A stretch of DNA of 64,000 bases from an uncultured Erysipelotrichaceae bacterium (GTDB lineage Bacteria > Bacillota_I > Bacilli_A > RF39 > UBA660). The position numbers and the translations under genes were made by a program. Location of the stretch: contig CADBNE010000024.1 in the NCBI GenBank assembly GCA_902795975.1, positions 14,653 through 78,652 on the forward strand, read 5' to 3'. This document shows, piece after piece, positions 45,449 to 53,833 of this stretch; the first letter of the stretch is position 1, and every line of letters begins with the position of its first letter. Under the pieces are notes generated by a model that did no database searches, was not told the origin of the DNA, and was given only the letters and a program-made list of their open reading frames with translations.

Positions 45449-46003
45449 TCATAAATATTGTTGAATATCATTTTCTTTTATATATTTTATATTTAAAGTT
45501 ATTAATTTATTTTTAACTTCAATTTCAATTTCTTTTAATTTATTAAATAATTCATTGTAATAATTTTTTATATCTATTATTCTTTTTTTATTATTCTTAA
45601 GTGTTTCCATTTGTTTATTAATAATTTCTACATCTTCTGTTTCTAATGAAAGATTTCTATATAAAATAAGTGTTGAATCAATTTTTTCAATATATTTATT
45701 AAATAATTGATTTAAACTATTTTCGCACGATAAATCATATCTAATCTTTTTTCCAATTTCACTATATTCTTCGACCATATAATTATAAATAGAAGATAAA
45801 TTTTTTAAATCTGCAATTGTCATTTCAACATTATTTTTTTCAATAGAAGTATCTGAAAAAAAACGTACACTTAATGGACTACTCCAGTACGTTGATGATT
45901 CGTTTAAAGTATTGTAATAGTTAATATAAATATCATTATATTTATCTATTAAGCTAAGTAATTTTTTTAACTCAATTGAAAGTTTTTCACTATTTATAAA
46001 CAT
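45449..46003 (-). CDS. WXG-like helical protein of the type VII locus
   Basis: Protein of 184 residues from ATG 46003 (AAGGAAGTGAT 4 bases upstream). The N-terminal 95 residues resemble a WXG100 hairpin: helix 1 SEKLSIELKKLLSLIDKYNDIY, a turn with SSTYWSSPLSVRFF at the W-x-G position, then helix 2. A second helical pair follows (KQMETLKNNKKRIIDIKNYYNELFNK). It is possibly a secreted substrate or a chaperone-like partner. It heads a three-gene set (184, 98, 74 residues) and lies after the terminator of the 214-residue gene. Confidence 0.65.
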   Translation of the reverse strand: MFINSEKLSIELKKLLSLIDKYNDIYINYYNTLNESSTYWSSPLSVRFFSDTSIEKNNVEMTIADLKNLSSIYNYMVEEYSEIGKKIRYDLSCENSLNQLFNKYIEKIDSTLILYRNLSLETEDVEIINKQMETLKNNKKRIIDIKNYYNELFNKLKEIEIEVKNKLITLNIKYIKENDIQQYL

Positions 46004-46029
46004 AATAATCACTTCCTTATAAATACACA

Positions 46030-46051
46030 AAAACTACTCAAGAGTAGTTTT
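46030..46051 (-). terminator. Terminator after the 214-residue WXG-like gene
   Basis: AAAACTACTCTTGAGTAGTTTT palindrome with a short T tract on the minus strand. It may let only part of the transcripts continue into the rest of the locus. Confidence 0.65.
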
Positions 46052-46082
46052 CATGTATTTAGAAAGAAATTCTTCCTAAATA

Positions 46083-46727
46083 TTAATTTCCTGCAAATGC
46101 TTGAGAAATTTGTCCAGCTGCATTTCCATAAGTAGCAATTGTACTTTCGAAAGCTGCTTTAGTTTCACTTGTAATTTCATTTGTAGCATTTGAAATGTTT
46201 GTTTTAATAACGTTTAATGATGCTTTTAAATTTTCAGCTTGTGAACCACCCATGAATCCACAACTATCAACAGCAGATGATGCTTTTGATACAGCATTTT
46301 CAGCTTCTGCAGCAATTGTTGGTAACTTAGCTGCTACTTGAGAAGCTTGATCTAAATCAATTCCTCTGATTCCTGAAATATTTTCAAAAATATTTGATGT
46401 ATCAATATTTTTAATAATTAAAGATAAAGATACTGGTGAGTATACTTCTCCACAATCACTTGCCCAAATTTGAGCAGCTTCATTCATTGCATTAACAACA
46501 CTTTCAAAAGTAGTGTTTACACCTGTTATTAAACTATCAACAGCTGGTTTGAAAGCTTCACTAAAAAATTTTTGTGCATTTGAACATGCCCATTTATCTG
46601 ACATTCCATTAACTATTTCATTTTGAATTCTATCTCCTAAAATTGAAATTAATTCTTCATAAGCACCTTTAATTGCATTAATTGACATTGTTACTTCTTC
46701 TGGATTATAACCTGTTAAATTACTCAT
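46083..46727 (-). CDS. WXG100-superfamily secreted protein, double-length
   Basis: Protein of 214 residues, rich in Ala, Ser and Asn, unlike its Lys/Ile-rich neighbours. The first 95 residues resemble WXG100: PEEVTMSINAIKGAYEELISILG, then SDKWACSNAQKFFSEAF at the W-x-G turn. The second half (IRGIDLDQASQVAAKLPTIA, SCGFMGGSQAENLKASLN) has another helical pair with FMGG at the turn, suggesting a tandem or fused pair. There is no signal peptide, as expected for a type VII substrate. TAGGAGG and a strong promoter point to high expression, so I propose it as the main substrate. Confidence 0.8.
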   Translation of the reverse strand: MSNLTGYNPEEVTMSINAIKGAYEELISILGDRIQNEIVNGMSDKWACSNAQKFFSEAFKPAVDSLITGVNTTFESVVNAMNEAAQIWASDCGEVYSPVSLSLIIKNIDTSNIFENISGIRGIDLDQASQVAAKLPTIAAEAENAVSKASSAVDSCGFMGGSQAENLKASLNVIKTNISNATNEITSETKAAFESTIATYGNAAGQISQAFAGN

Positions 46728-46781
46728 AATTTACCTCCTATTTTATTTATATCCTGATAGATGTACTTTCTATCTATGGAA

Positions 46782-46811
46782 ATCATAGCACAATTATTTA
46801 ATTATTGTCAA
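46782..46811 (-). promoter_or_regulatory. Strong promoter of the WXG-like substrate gene
   Basis: TTGACA and TATGAT on the minus strand with an 18-base spacer and TGC before the -10. The leader is about 50 bases and contains a small inverted repeat (GATAGA / TCTATC). Confidence 0.7.
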
Positions 46812-46852
46812 TATAATAAAAAATTTAGTTTTTCTTTTTTACATTTTGTTTA

Positions 46853-47968
46853 TTATTTTGAAAAACCTGTTGATATATTTTCTATTCCGTATTTCATTTT
46901 TGCAAACTGATCAAAAGTAATACATAAATCTGTATTCACATAAGGGGCCTTATAAATTAAATATTCTGAATAAATTGTACTAAATTGTTTATATTTTGCA
47001 TCTACTATTTTAATTAATTCTTTTTCATTTGGACAATTTATCTTTAAAAAAGTTAAAAAGCTTATACAATTAGCATCATCAAAATTAATTGTATTTTCAT
47101 ATACTTTATAATAAAAATCTAACAAATTTTGATTATTTTCTGACAACTTAATATCACTATATATATTATACAAATCTTCTTCTTTTTCCAATGTTTTACT
47201 TTTGTAAGATTTTATTAATTCTTGGATTTTATCAATATATTTATTTAATTGTTTTTCACTATTAATTATATTACTAGAGCATTCTACAACAAATAAATGA
47301 AATAAATTTTTCACATCATCTCTAAGTACAAAATCATCTAAATCTAGATTAAGAATAATATTACACGCTTCAATTGTTAAAATCAAAGAAGCAACTTTTT
47401 TTCTCAAGGAAATAATTTCATTTAACTCTTCAAAATGTTGTTCATCCATATTGATATCAATCATATCTTTAAAAATTTCCTTAATATTGAAATTAATATT
47501 ATTAATTTTATTATTATTTAAATTATCAACTTTATTATTTAAATTAAATGTTTTATTATTAAGAATTAATCTAAAAATATTTGTTTCATTTATAAAATCA
47601 TTTAAACATGTTTTTGATTTATCATTATCTATTTTTACATAACTATTTTTTTTATTATCAAATGAATTATCTATACTACATGAAACATAGTATTTTTTAT
47701 TTCTTAAGTATTTTTCAAATTCTGAATATCTATTAACTTCTTTTGATAAAATATCAATTAACTTTAAATTAATATTTGAACTTTTTTTATCTTTAAAACA
47801 TAATTTTATCAAATCTAATAGTATTTTTGAATCAACAATTTCATAACCTAAATTTTTTAAATTGCAGTCAGATTCATCAAGATTATCTAATAATTTTTTA
47901 AATAGATTTATTCTACTATAACAATCATATTCTAAATTTTCATAAACTAATGTTTCACTTTTTTTCAT
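46853..47968 (-). CDS. Hypothetical helical protein beside the type VII locus
   Basis: Protein of 371 residues, unrecognised. It appears cytoplasmic and helical, with a central Asn-rich spacer (about 140-170) and a C-terminal helix-rich part (ISLRKKVASLILTIEACNII, KQLNKYIDKIQELIKSYKS). There are no membrane helices, so it is not EssB or EsaA. AGGGGAATG precedes the ATG. It lies upstream of the WXG promoter and downstream of noc; it could be a partner of the secretion locus, but position is the only clue. Confidence 0.65.
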   Translation of the reverse strand: MKKSETLVYENLEYDCYSRINLFKKLLDNLDESDCNLKNLGYEIVDSKILLDLIKLCFKDKKSSNINLKLIDILSKEVNRYSEFEKYLRNKKYYVSCSIDNSFDNKKNSYVKIDNDKSKTCLNDFINETNIFRLILNNKTFNLNNKVDNLNNNKINNINFNIKEIFKDMIDINMDEQHFEELNEIISLRKKVASLILTIEACNIILNLDLDDFVLRDDVKNLFHLFVVECSSNIINSEKQLNKYIDKIQELIKSYKSKTLEKEEDLYNIYSDIKLSENNQNLLDFYYKVYENTINFDDANCISFLTFLKINCPNEKELIKIVDAKYKQFSTIYSEYLIYKAPYVNTDLCITFDQFAKMKYGIENISTGFSK

Positions 47969-48011
47969 TCGACATTCCCCTATTCTAAATATATTATAAC
48001 ATATATTTAAT

Positions 48012-48043
48012 AAAAAAAAGAATAAGAAATAATTCTCATTCTT
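48012..48043 (-). terminator. Terminator of noc
   Basis: AAAGAATGAG and CTTATTCTTT arms pair imperfectly, followed by eight T on the minus strand. Confidence 0.7.
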
Positions 48044-50547
48044 TATTGTTTATTAATATTAAATATAACTTGATACTTATCTTGTAAATCTATTTCATCA
48101 GTATCTATTTCATATCCACATTTTTCTATTGTCTCACTTAATTCTCTAATAAGACTAAGTATTTTTTTAAATTCTATTTTTTCTACCTGTGGACCTGCAT
48201 CTGGAATTACTGGGTCATATTGTTTATTATAATCTGTTACTATAATTGGTTGATTACCAATCATGTTATTTATATCTTCTTCTACTTCTTCAGCAGGCTC
48301 ATCTATTTCTAAACTAGTAACCACTGGCGCTGGCTCTGGTAATTCAACTTTTTCAGCTTCTTCAGTTGGTTCTTCTGGAACATCAATAATTGGAGATGTA
48401 GGCATAGATGATACATTTTCTTCTGACGAAGCAGTTACAAATATTGGTTTAGTTGTATTAAAAGTTATTAAATCTTCCTTTTCTTTCTCAGTTGGTTCAA
48501 CATTATTTGTTTCTTCAATTTTCTCGTCTTTCTTTTCATCTTCAATTGTTTTATCAATAGTTAATGTATCATTTGATTCTTCTTCATTTGATGTTTCCAC
48601 AGGTTCATCATTTACAGATACATCCAAATTATTTTGCATAGGACTTAAACTACTTAAATCATTACTTACTACTGTAGTATTTTCTTCTTTTGGTTCATCA
48701 ATTTTTATATCATCAAATGATGGATTTAAAGTAATTTGTTGATTAGAACTTTCATCGCCCATTGGAGCAAGTAAATCTGGTTTCTTTTCTGAATCATTAG
48801 TTTTAAATATATCATCACTTGATTTTATTTCCTCTTTTTGTTCAATCTCTACTGTTGGAATTTGGATATTTGATGTATTATCACTTACTGATTCTTCATT
48901 TTTAAAATTAAATATTGATGAAGGAGCAGCTGGTTCATTAACATTTTCTTCTACTTTAACTTCTTCTTTTTTATTACTGTCAAATACATTACTAAATATT
49001 GAAACATTTGAAGTTGAATCTTCTTTTGGTTGATTATTAGTATCACTTTTTCTTAATAAATTTTGAAAAATATTGCTTCCACTATTATTATTAGCTGATT
49101 CTTTTTTATCATTTTTAGTTTCTGCATTTTGTTCATCATTATTAACTAAAAATTTTGAAAAAACATTTGAAGAAATATTTTCTGAATTAGTTGTAGTATC
49201 TTGTTTCTCACCATCAACAAATGAAGGATCCATAAATTTATTAAAAGTATCTTTATCAATTTCTTCAGAAGATGATGTTGAAACACCCATTAAATTTTCA
49301 AACATACTTGATACATTAGGAGTAGAATTACTTGATACATCTTCATTTTTTGGTTCTACATTTGAAGTAGGAATAACACTTTCTTGTGTTGTACCTGGTC
49401 TAAATAAATTTTTACTTCCTTGAGGTGCCATCAAATCTGAAAATATATTTCCAGTATTATTGGAATTATCAAAATTAAAAATTGATTTTTCTTCTTTTGG
49501 TTCCTCCTTTGCAATATTCTCAGTATTCATAAAGAATTTTCCTGGAGTTCCACCTGTATTCTTTAAAGTATTATAATTCATATCCTCATTCATATTTAAT
49601 AAATTATTATTCATATCGTTATCATTCTCTCCTTTTTTTTCTTCTAATACTGATTCTTCAGCAATAACTTCTTCTTGATTATTTTCATTTAAATCATTTT
49701 CAATACTTATATCTTCAAAAATAGATTTATCATTTTCAATTTGCAAATCTAATTTTTTTAAACTTTCTTTTTTATCTTGTACTTTATCATCATTTTTTAA
49801 AACAACATCTTCACTTTTTGTATCCGTAGTAGATCCATCTTTTAATTTTTCATCAAAACTTGTATTTTTTATTTCAATAACTGGTTCTTGTTTAGATTCA
49901 TTTAATTTGTCTATATTCTCAATTTCTTTAAATTTTTTATTTTTTTTATAATAATCAATTTCATCATCTAATGCACGAACTGTTAATTTTTTTGATAATA
50001 TTCTTTTTAACATTTGTGCCTGTATATCTAAGTCATCTATTTTTAATAATGAACGTGCATGTCTTTCAGATATTTTTTCATCTAATAATGCTTCTTGAAC
50101 ATCATCACATAAGTTCAATAATCTAATTTTATTTGCTACAGCTGATTGACTTACACCTATTTTAGATGCTAAATCTGATTGAGTTAAATAGCCCATATCT
50201 AATATTTTCTTATAAGAAATAGCCTCTTCTATTGGAGATAAATCTTTTCTTTGAACATTTTCAATTAATGCAACTTCAGCACTATCTTTATCATTTATAT
50301 CAAATAGCAATGCTGGTATCTCTTGAAGACCTGCTAAAACTGTAGCTTTATACCTTCTTTCACCTGCAACTATTTCGTATTTATCCCCAATACTTCGAAC
50401 TATTATGGGTTGTAATATTCCATGTTCCTTAATTGAATCAGCTAAATTTAAAATTGATTCTTCACTAAATTTAATACGAGGTTGAAATCTGTTTGGAAGA
50501 ATTTTTTCTAAAGGAATAATGATTATTTTTTCTTTATTGTCTTTCAT
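48043..50547 (-). CDS. noc: Noc-like nucleoid occlusion protein with a giant disordered insert
   Basis: ParB-family protein of 834 residues from ATG 50547 (AGAGG upstream). Residues 1-210 are a normal ParB/Noc core: NRFQPRIKFSEESILNLADS, GERRYKA, ENVQRKDLSPIEEA and an HTH (LTQSDLASKIGVSQSAVANKI). The last 45 residues (KILSLIRELSETIEKCGYEI to YQVIFNINK) match the Noc dimerisation domain. Between them lie about 550 acidic, Ser/Asn/Glu-rich, probably disordered residues with recurring motifs such as NIFSDLMAP, SMFENLMGV, NVFSKFLVN and NIFQNLLRK. Noc prevents division over DNA by binding specific sites and the membrane. The order mnmG-rsmG-noc matches Bacillus. The N-terminal amphipathic helix of Bacillus Noc is missing. 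Confidence 0.88.
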   Translation of the reverse strand: MKDNKEKIIIIPLEKILPNRFQPRIKFSEESILNLADSIKEHGILQPIIVRSIGDKYEIVAGERRYKATVLAGLQEIPALLFDINDKDSAEVALIENVQRKDLSPIEEAISYKKILDMGYLTQSDLASKIGVSQSAVANKIRLLNLCDDVQEALLDEKISERHARSLLKIDDLDIQAQMLKRILSKKLTVRALDDEIDYYKKNKKFKEIENIDKLNESKQEPVIEIKNTSFDEKLKDGSTTDTKSEDVVLKNDDKVQDKKESLKKLDLQIENDKSIFEDISIENDLNENNQEEVIAEESVLEEKKGENDNDMNNNLLNMNEDMNYNTLKNTGGTPGKFFMNTENIAKEEPKEEKSIFNFDNSNNTGNIFSDLMAPQGSKNLFRPGTTQESVIPTSNVEPKNEDVSSNSTPNVSSMFENLMGVSTSSSEEIDKDTFNKFMDPSFVDGEKQDTTTNSENISSNVFSKFLVNNDEQNAETKNDKKESANNNSGSNIFQNLLRKSDTNNQPKEDSTSNVSIFSNVFDSNKKEEVKVEENVNEPAAPSSIFNFKNEESVSDNTSNIQIPTVEIEQKEEIKSSDDIFKTNDSEKKPDLLAPMGDESSNQQITLNPSFDDIKIDEPKEENTTVVSNDLSSLSPMQNNLDVSVNDEPVETSNEEESNDTLTIDKTIEDEKKDEKIEETNNVEPTEKEKEDLITFNTTKPIFVTASSEENVSSMPTSPIIDVPEEPTEEAEKVELPEPAPVVTSLEIDEPAEEVEEDINNMIGNQPIIVTDYNKQYDPVIPDAGPQVEKIEFKKILSLIRELSETIEKCGYEIDTDEIDLQDKYQVIFNINKQ

Positions 50548-50575
50548 TTCAAGCCTCTTTTCTATTCTAAATTTC

Positions 50576-50604
50576 ATTATAATATATTTTGGGAAATAAT
50601 TCAA
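50576..50604 (-). promoter_or_regulatory. Promoter of noc
   Basis: TTGAAT and TATAAT on the minus strand with a 17-base spacer. The spacer contains TATTTCCC, the first of three repeats. Confidence 0.65.
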
Positions 50605-50651
50605 TAAACTTTGGGAAATAATTAAAACGTTTATATTTTTTTGGGAAATAA
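50588..50651 (+). repeat. Three direct repeats TTTGGGAAATAA at the noc promoter
   Basis: Exact 12-base copies at 50588-50599, 50610-50621 and 50640-50651 (offsets of 22 and 30 bases, close to two and three helical turns). GGGAAATA is half of the Bacillus Noc-binding palindrome. One copy lies between -35 and -10, one just upstream of -35, one further upstream. This is the arrangement of a repressor operator. Confidence 0.75.
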
Positions 50652-50653
50652 AA

Positions 50654-50675
50654 AAGATATAAATAATTATATCTT
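50654..50675 (-). terminator. Terminator of rsmG
   Basis: AAGATATAATTATTTATATCTT hairpin followed by TTTT on the minus strand; the T tract runs into the third repeat. Confidence 0.65.
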
Positions 50676-51375
50676 ATAATGGAATTTTTTTTATTTCAGA
50701 AAATTTTCTTGGATATTTCTTATTTGTAATTATATCTTTTTTAAATTTAATTAATGTTCTACTACTATTTTCATATGGAAGTAAAAATTCTATTTTTTTC
50801 TCCATTGTACAACCTAATTTTTTTTGAGCATTTTCAAAACTTGGTTCATTATCTATTTTAGCTTTCATTGGAATAAAATATCCACCTAATTTTACAATTG
50901 GAATAGAATACTCTAATAATACATTTGTCGATGCAACTGCACGCGCTGTAACAATATCATATTTTTCTCTATTATTACATCCATATTCTTCTATTCTAGA
51001 ATGAATTGTCTCTATATCTTTTAAATTTAATTTTTCAATAACAATATTTAAAAAATTTATTCTTTTTTGTAATGAATCTATTAAAGTAATTTTCAATTTT
51101 GGATAAACAATTTTCAATACTAATCCAGGAAATCCTGCACCTGTACCTATATCACATAATGTTTCATATTTATTTAAATCAATTGCCTTTACTAAAGTAA
51201 GACTATCATAAAAATGTTTTAAATAAACTTCATCTTTTTCTGTAATACCAGTCAAATTCATTACCTTGTTATATTCTACTAATAATTCATAATACATTTC
51301 TAATTGATTTAATTGTGTTTCATTTATCTCTATTCCAATTTTGGATAATTCTTCAATAAAACTATTTATTGTCAT
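50674..51375 (-). CDS. rsmG: 16S rRNA guanine-527 N7-methyltransferase RsmG (GidB)
   Basis: S-adenosylmethionine-dependent enzyme of 233 residues that methylates G527 of 16S rRNA. LCDIGTGAGFPGLVLKIVYP is the cofactor loop; KHFYDSLTLV and DIVTARAVAS are family motifs. The start overlaps the end of mnmG by 14 bases, the usual gidA-gidB coupling. AAGGAGTATC precedes the ATG. Confidence 0.97.
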   Translation of the reverse strand: MTINSFIEELSKIGIEINETQLNQLEMYYELLVEYNKVMNLTGITEKDEVYLKHFYDSLTLVKAIDLNKYETLCDIGTGAGFPGLVLKIVYPKLKITLIDSLQKRINFLNIVIEKLNLKDIETIHSRIEEYGCNNREKYDIVTARAVASTNVLLEYSIPIVKLGGYFIPMKAKIDNEPSFENAQKKLGCTMEKKIEFLLPYENSSRTLIKFKKDIITNKKYPRKFSEIKKIPL

Positions 51376-53233
51376 AATGATACTCCTTTTTTAAATATAC
51401 CATAATTAAAGAAATATCAGCTGGATTAACTCCACTTATTCTAATTGCTTGACCAATTGATGTTGGTCTAACTTGTTTAAGTTTTTGTTTTGCTTCACTT
51501 GCTAAATTATGTATTTTATCATAATCAATATCATCTGGTATTAATTTATTATCTAAATCAACCATTTTTTCTGCTTCCTTATTTGCTTTAGCAATATAAC
51601 CAGCATATTTTATATTTATAGCAACTTGTTCTTTTTCTTCTGAAGAATAATTAATTTCTATAAAATGTTCAATATGTTCAAAACTTATTTCTGGTCTTTT
51701 TAATAAATCAAAAAGAGTTATACCATCTTTTAATATAGATGTACCAATTGACTCTAAATATTTATTTGTATCTTCTGTTGGAGTAATTTTATTTTCTTTT
51801 AATAGATTAGTTAATTTAATTATATTTTCTTTCTTTGTATTAAATCTATTATATCTTTCTTCTGAAATTAGTCCAACTTTATATCCATAATCAGTTAAAC
51901 GCATATCAGCATTATCAGTTCTTAATAATAATCTATATTCAGCTCTTGAAGTTAATAATCTATATGGATCAATTATTCCTTTTGTAACTAAGTCATCAAT
52001 TAGTACTCCAATATATGCTTCATTTCTTTTCAATACTAGTGGTTCTCTATTCTCAAGTTTTAAACTAGCATTAATTCCTGCGATTAATCCTTGACATGCA
52101 GCTTCTTCATATCCACTAGTTCCATTTATTTGACCAGCAGTAAATAAATTTTCAATTACTTTTGTTTCTAAAGATTGTTTTAATTGTCTTGAATCAATTG
52201 CATCATATTCAATAGCATATGCATATTTTAATATTTTAGCATTTTCTAATCCTGGTAAACTATGTACCATCTTTTCTTGTATTTCTATTGGCATACTTGT
52301 TGAAAAACCTTGAACATATATGTCATCATAAAAACGACTTTCTGGTTCTAAGAATAATTGATGTCTTTCTTTATCACTAAATCTAACCATTTTATCTTCG
52401 ATAGATGGACAATATCTTGGACCTACACCTTTTATATCTTTTAATCCACCATACATACTAGATTTATTCAAATTATCTAAAATAATTTTCTTTGTTTCAT
52501 CTGTTGTATATATTAAATAACATGGTTCTTGTTCTTCAATTTTATATTGTGGTTCAATATCAAAGCTAAATGTTCTAAATACTTGGTCTCCATCCTCGCG
52601 TGATGCTTTAGAAAAATCTATTGAATTTCTATCAATTCTTTGAGGAGTTCCTGTTTTTAATCTTATTACATTAAAACCATATTCTCTTAGCTTATCACTT
52701 AAAAAATTACTTGGTTTTTCACCATGTGGACCTTGTCTTGTTCTTGTATCTCCTACTAAAATATCTGCTTTTAAATATGTTCCTGTAGTTAAAATAACAG
52801 CATCTGAAGATATTCTTTCTCCATTTTCTAATACTACACCTTTTATTTTATTATTTTCAACAATTAAATCCTCTACTAATGATTCTTTTATACTTAAATT
52901 TTCAGTAGATTCCAAAGTTTTCAACATTTCTTTAGGATAAGTAATTTTATCTGCTTGAGCTCTTAATGATTGTACTGCAGGTCCCTTTGCACTATTCAAC
53001 ATTTTTATTTGAATTAGACTCTTATCTGCATTTCTTCCCATTTCTCCACCAAGAGCATCTATTTCACGAACAACAATTCCTTTAGCACTTCCACCTATAG
53101 ATGGATTACATGGCATATCTGCTATATTTTTTATATTACCAGTAACTAATAATGTTTTATGTCCTTTACGAGCACATGCTAAAGAAGCTTCACAACCTGC
53201 ATGTCCTCCACCAACAACTATAACTTCATACAT
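51362..53233 (-). CDS. mnmG: tRNA uridine-5-carboxymethylaminomethyl synthase MnmG (GidA)
   Basis: FAD enzyme of 623 residues that works with MnmE to modify U34 of tRNAs. Start at ATG 53233 (GAGTGAT upstream; the GTG at 53242 overlaps the SD). EVIVVGGGHAGCEASLACAR is the FAD loop, MPCNPSIGGSAKG and the conserved LFLEPESRFYDDIYVQGFSTSMP follow. The C-terminal helical domain (about 550-620) that binds MnmE is present. Own promoter. Confidence 0.97.
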   Translation of the reverse strand: MYEVIVVGGGHAGCEASLACARKGHKTLLVTGNIKNIADMPCNPSIGGSAKGIVVREIDALGGEMGRNADKSLIQIKMLNSAKGPAVQSLRAQADKITYPKEMLKTLESTENLSIKESLVEDLIVENNKIKGVVLENGERISSDAVILTTGTYLKADILVGDTRTRQGPHGEKPSNFLSDKLREYGFNVIRLKTGTPQRIDRNSIDFSKASREDGDQVFRTFSFDIEPQYKIEEQEPCYLIYTTDETKKIILDNLNKSSMYGGLKDIKGVGPRYCPSIEDKMVRFSDKERHQLFLEPESRFYDDIYVQGFSTSMPIEIQEKMVHSLPGLENAKILKYAYAIEYDAIDSRQLKQSLETKVIENLFTAGQINGTSGYEEAACQGLIAGINASLKLENREPLVLKRNEAYIGVLIDDLVTKGIIDPYRLLTSRAEYRLLLRTDNADMRLTDYGYKVGLISEERYNRFNTKKENIIKLTNLLKENKITPTEDTNKYLESIGTSILKDGITLFDLLKRPEISFEHIEHFIEINYSSEEKEQVAINIKYAGYIAKANKEAEKMVDLDNKLIPDDIDYDKIHNLASEAKQKLKQVRPTSIGQAIRISGVNPADISLIMVYLKKEYHYDNK

Positions 53234-53264
53234 AAATATCACTCACTTTTTTTAAACCTTACAT

Positions 53265-53293
53265 ATTATAATACATAACTAAAAATTTAACAA
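53265..53293 (-). promoter_or_regulatory. Promoter of mnmG-rsmG
   Basis: TTGTTA and TATAAT on the minus strand with a 17-base spacer, about 30 bases before the mnmG start. Confidence 0.65.
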
Positions 53294-53310
53294 TAATTAT
53301 TTTTAAATAA

Positions 53311-53338
53311 AAAAAATAGTAATTAATACTATTTTTTT
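53311..53338 (-). terminator. Terminator of the TM2 gene
   Basis: AAATAGTATT and AATTACTATTT form a hairpin with long A/T flanks and eight T on the minus strand. Confidence 0.7.
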
Positions 53339-53777
53339 AGTCTTTTAATGGCATTCCACTAGCATCTGTACTAATTGAACCAGTAAGAATTTGAATACCT
53401 TCAACTAATGCCCAAATAGCACTAATTGGACTAAGAATGAAACATGATAATACTGAAATTAATAATTGTGCTACTGCTTTACCTGTATAACCTAAATAAA
53501 AGTTATGAACACCAAATGTACCTAATAAAATAGCTAATATTCCAGCAGCTACTTTTGATTTAGCTTGAACTGGAGCCATTGGTTGTTGAAATTGTTGTTG
53601 ATATTGTACTTGTTGTGGTGCTTGATATTGGTATTGGTTTTGGTATTGATTTTGATATTGAGCTTGATTTGGTTGTTGAACACCACCATTACTTACTAAT
53701 ACTGCTCCACAGTTTACACAGTTACTTGCTGTATCATCATTTATTATTGTTCCACAATTTTGACACATTTTTGCCAT
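53337..53777 (-). CDS. Zinc-ribbon TM2-domain membrane protein
   Basis: Protein of 146 residues from ATG 53777 (GAAGGAG upstream). The N-terminal zinc ribbon (MCQNCG and NCVNCGAV) is followed by a Gln/Tyr-rich linker (repeats of QYQNQ). A TM2 domain then shows GILAILLGTFGVHNFYLGYTGKAVAQLLISVLSCF, which contains the diagnostic G-x-H-x-F-Y-x-G. Its function is unknown. Its position between mnmE and mnmG is unusual. Confidence 0.9.
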   Translation of the reverse strand: MAKMCQNCGTIINDDTASNCVNCGAVLVSNGGVQQPNQAQYQNQYQNQYQYQAPQQVQYQQQFQQPMAPVQAKSKVAAGILAILLGTFGVHNFYLGYTGKAVAQLLISVLSCFILSPISAIWALVEGIQILTGSISTDASGMPLKD

Positions 53778-53833
53778 AATATACAACTCCTTCTATTCAA
53801 TACTATAACACATATATTTAAATCTTTCAATTT

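Noticed and set aside
48263..49423. Open frames on the + strand opposite noc
   Set aside because: They mirror the Glu/Ser/Thr-rich tail of noc, have no SD or promoter, and read as poly-Ser/Phe/Val shadow sequence.
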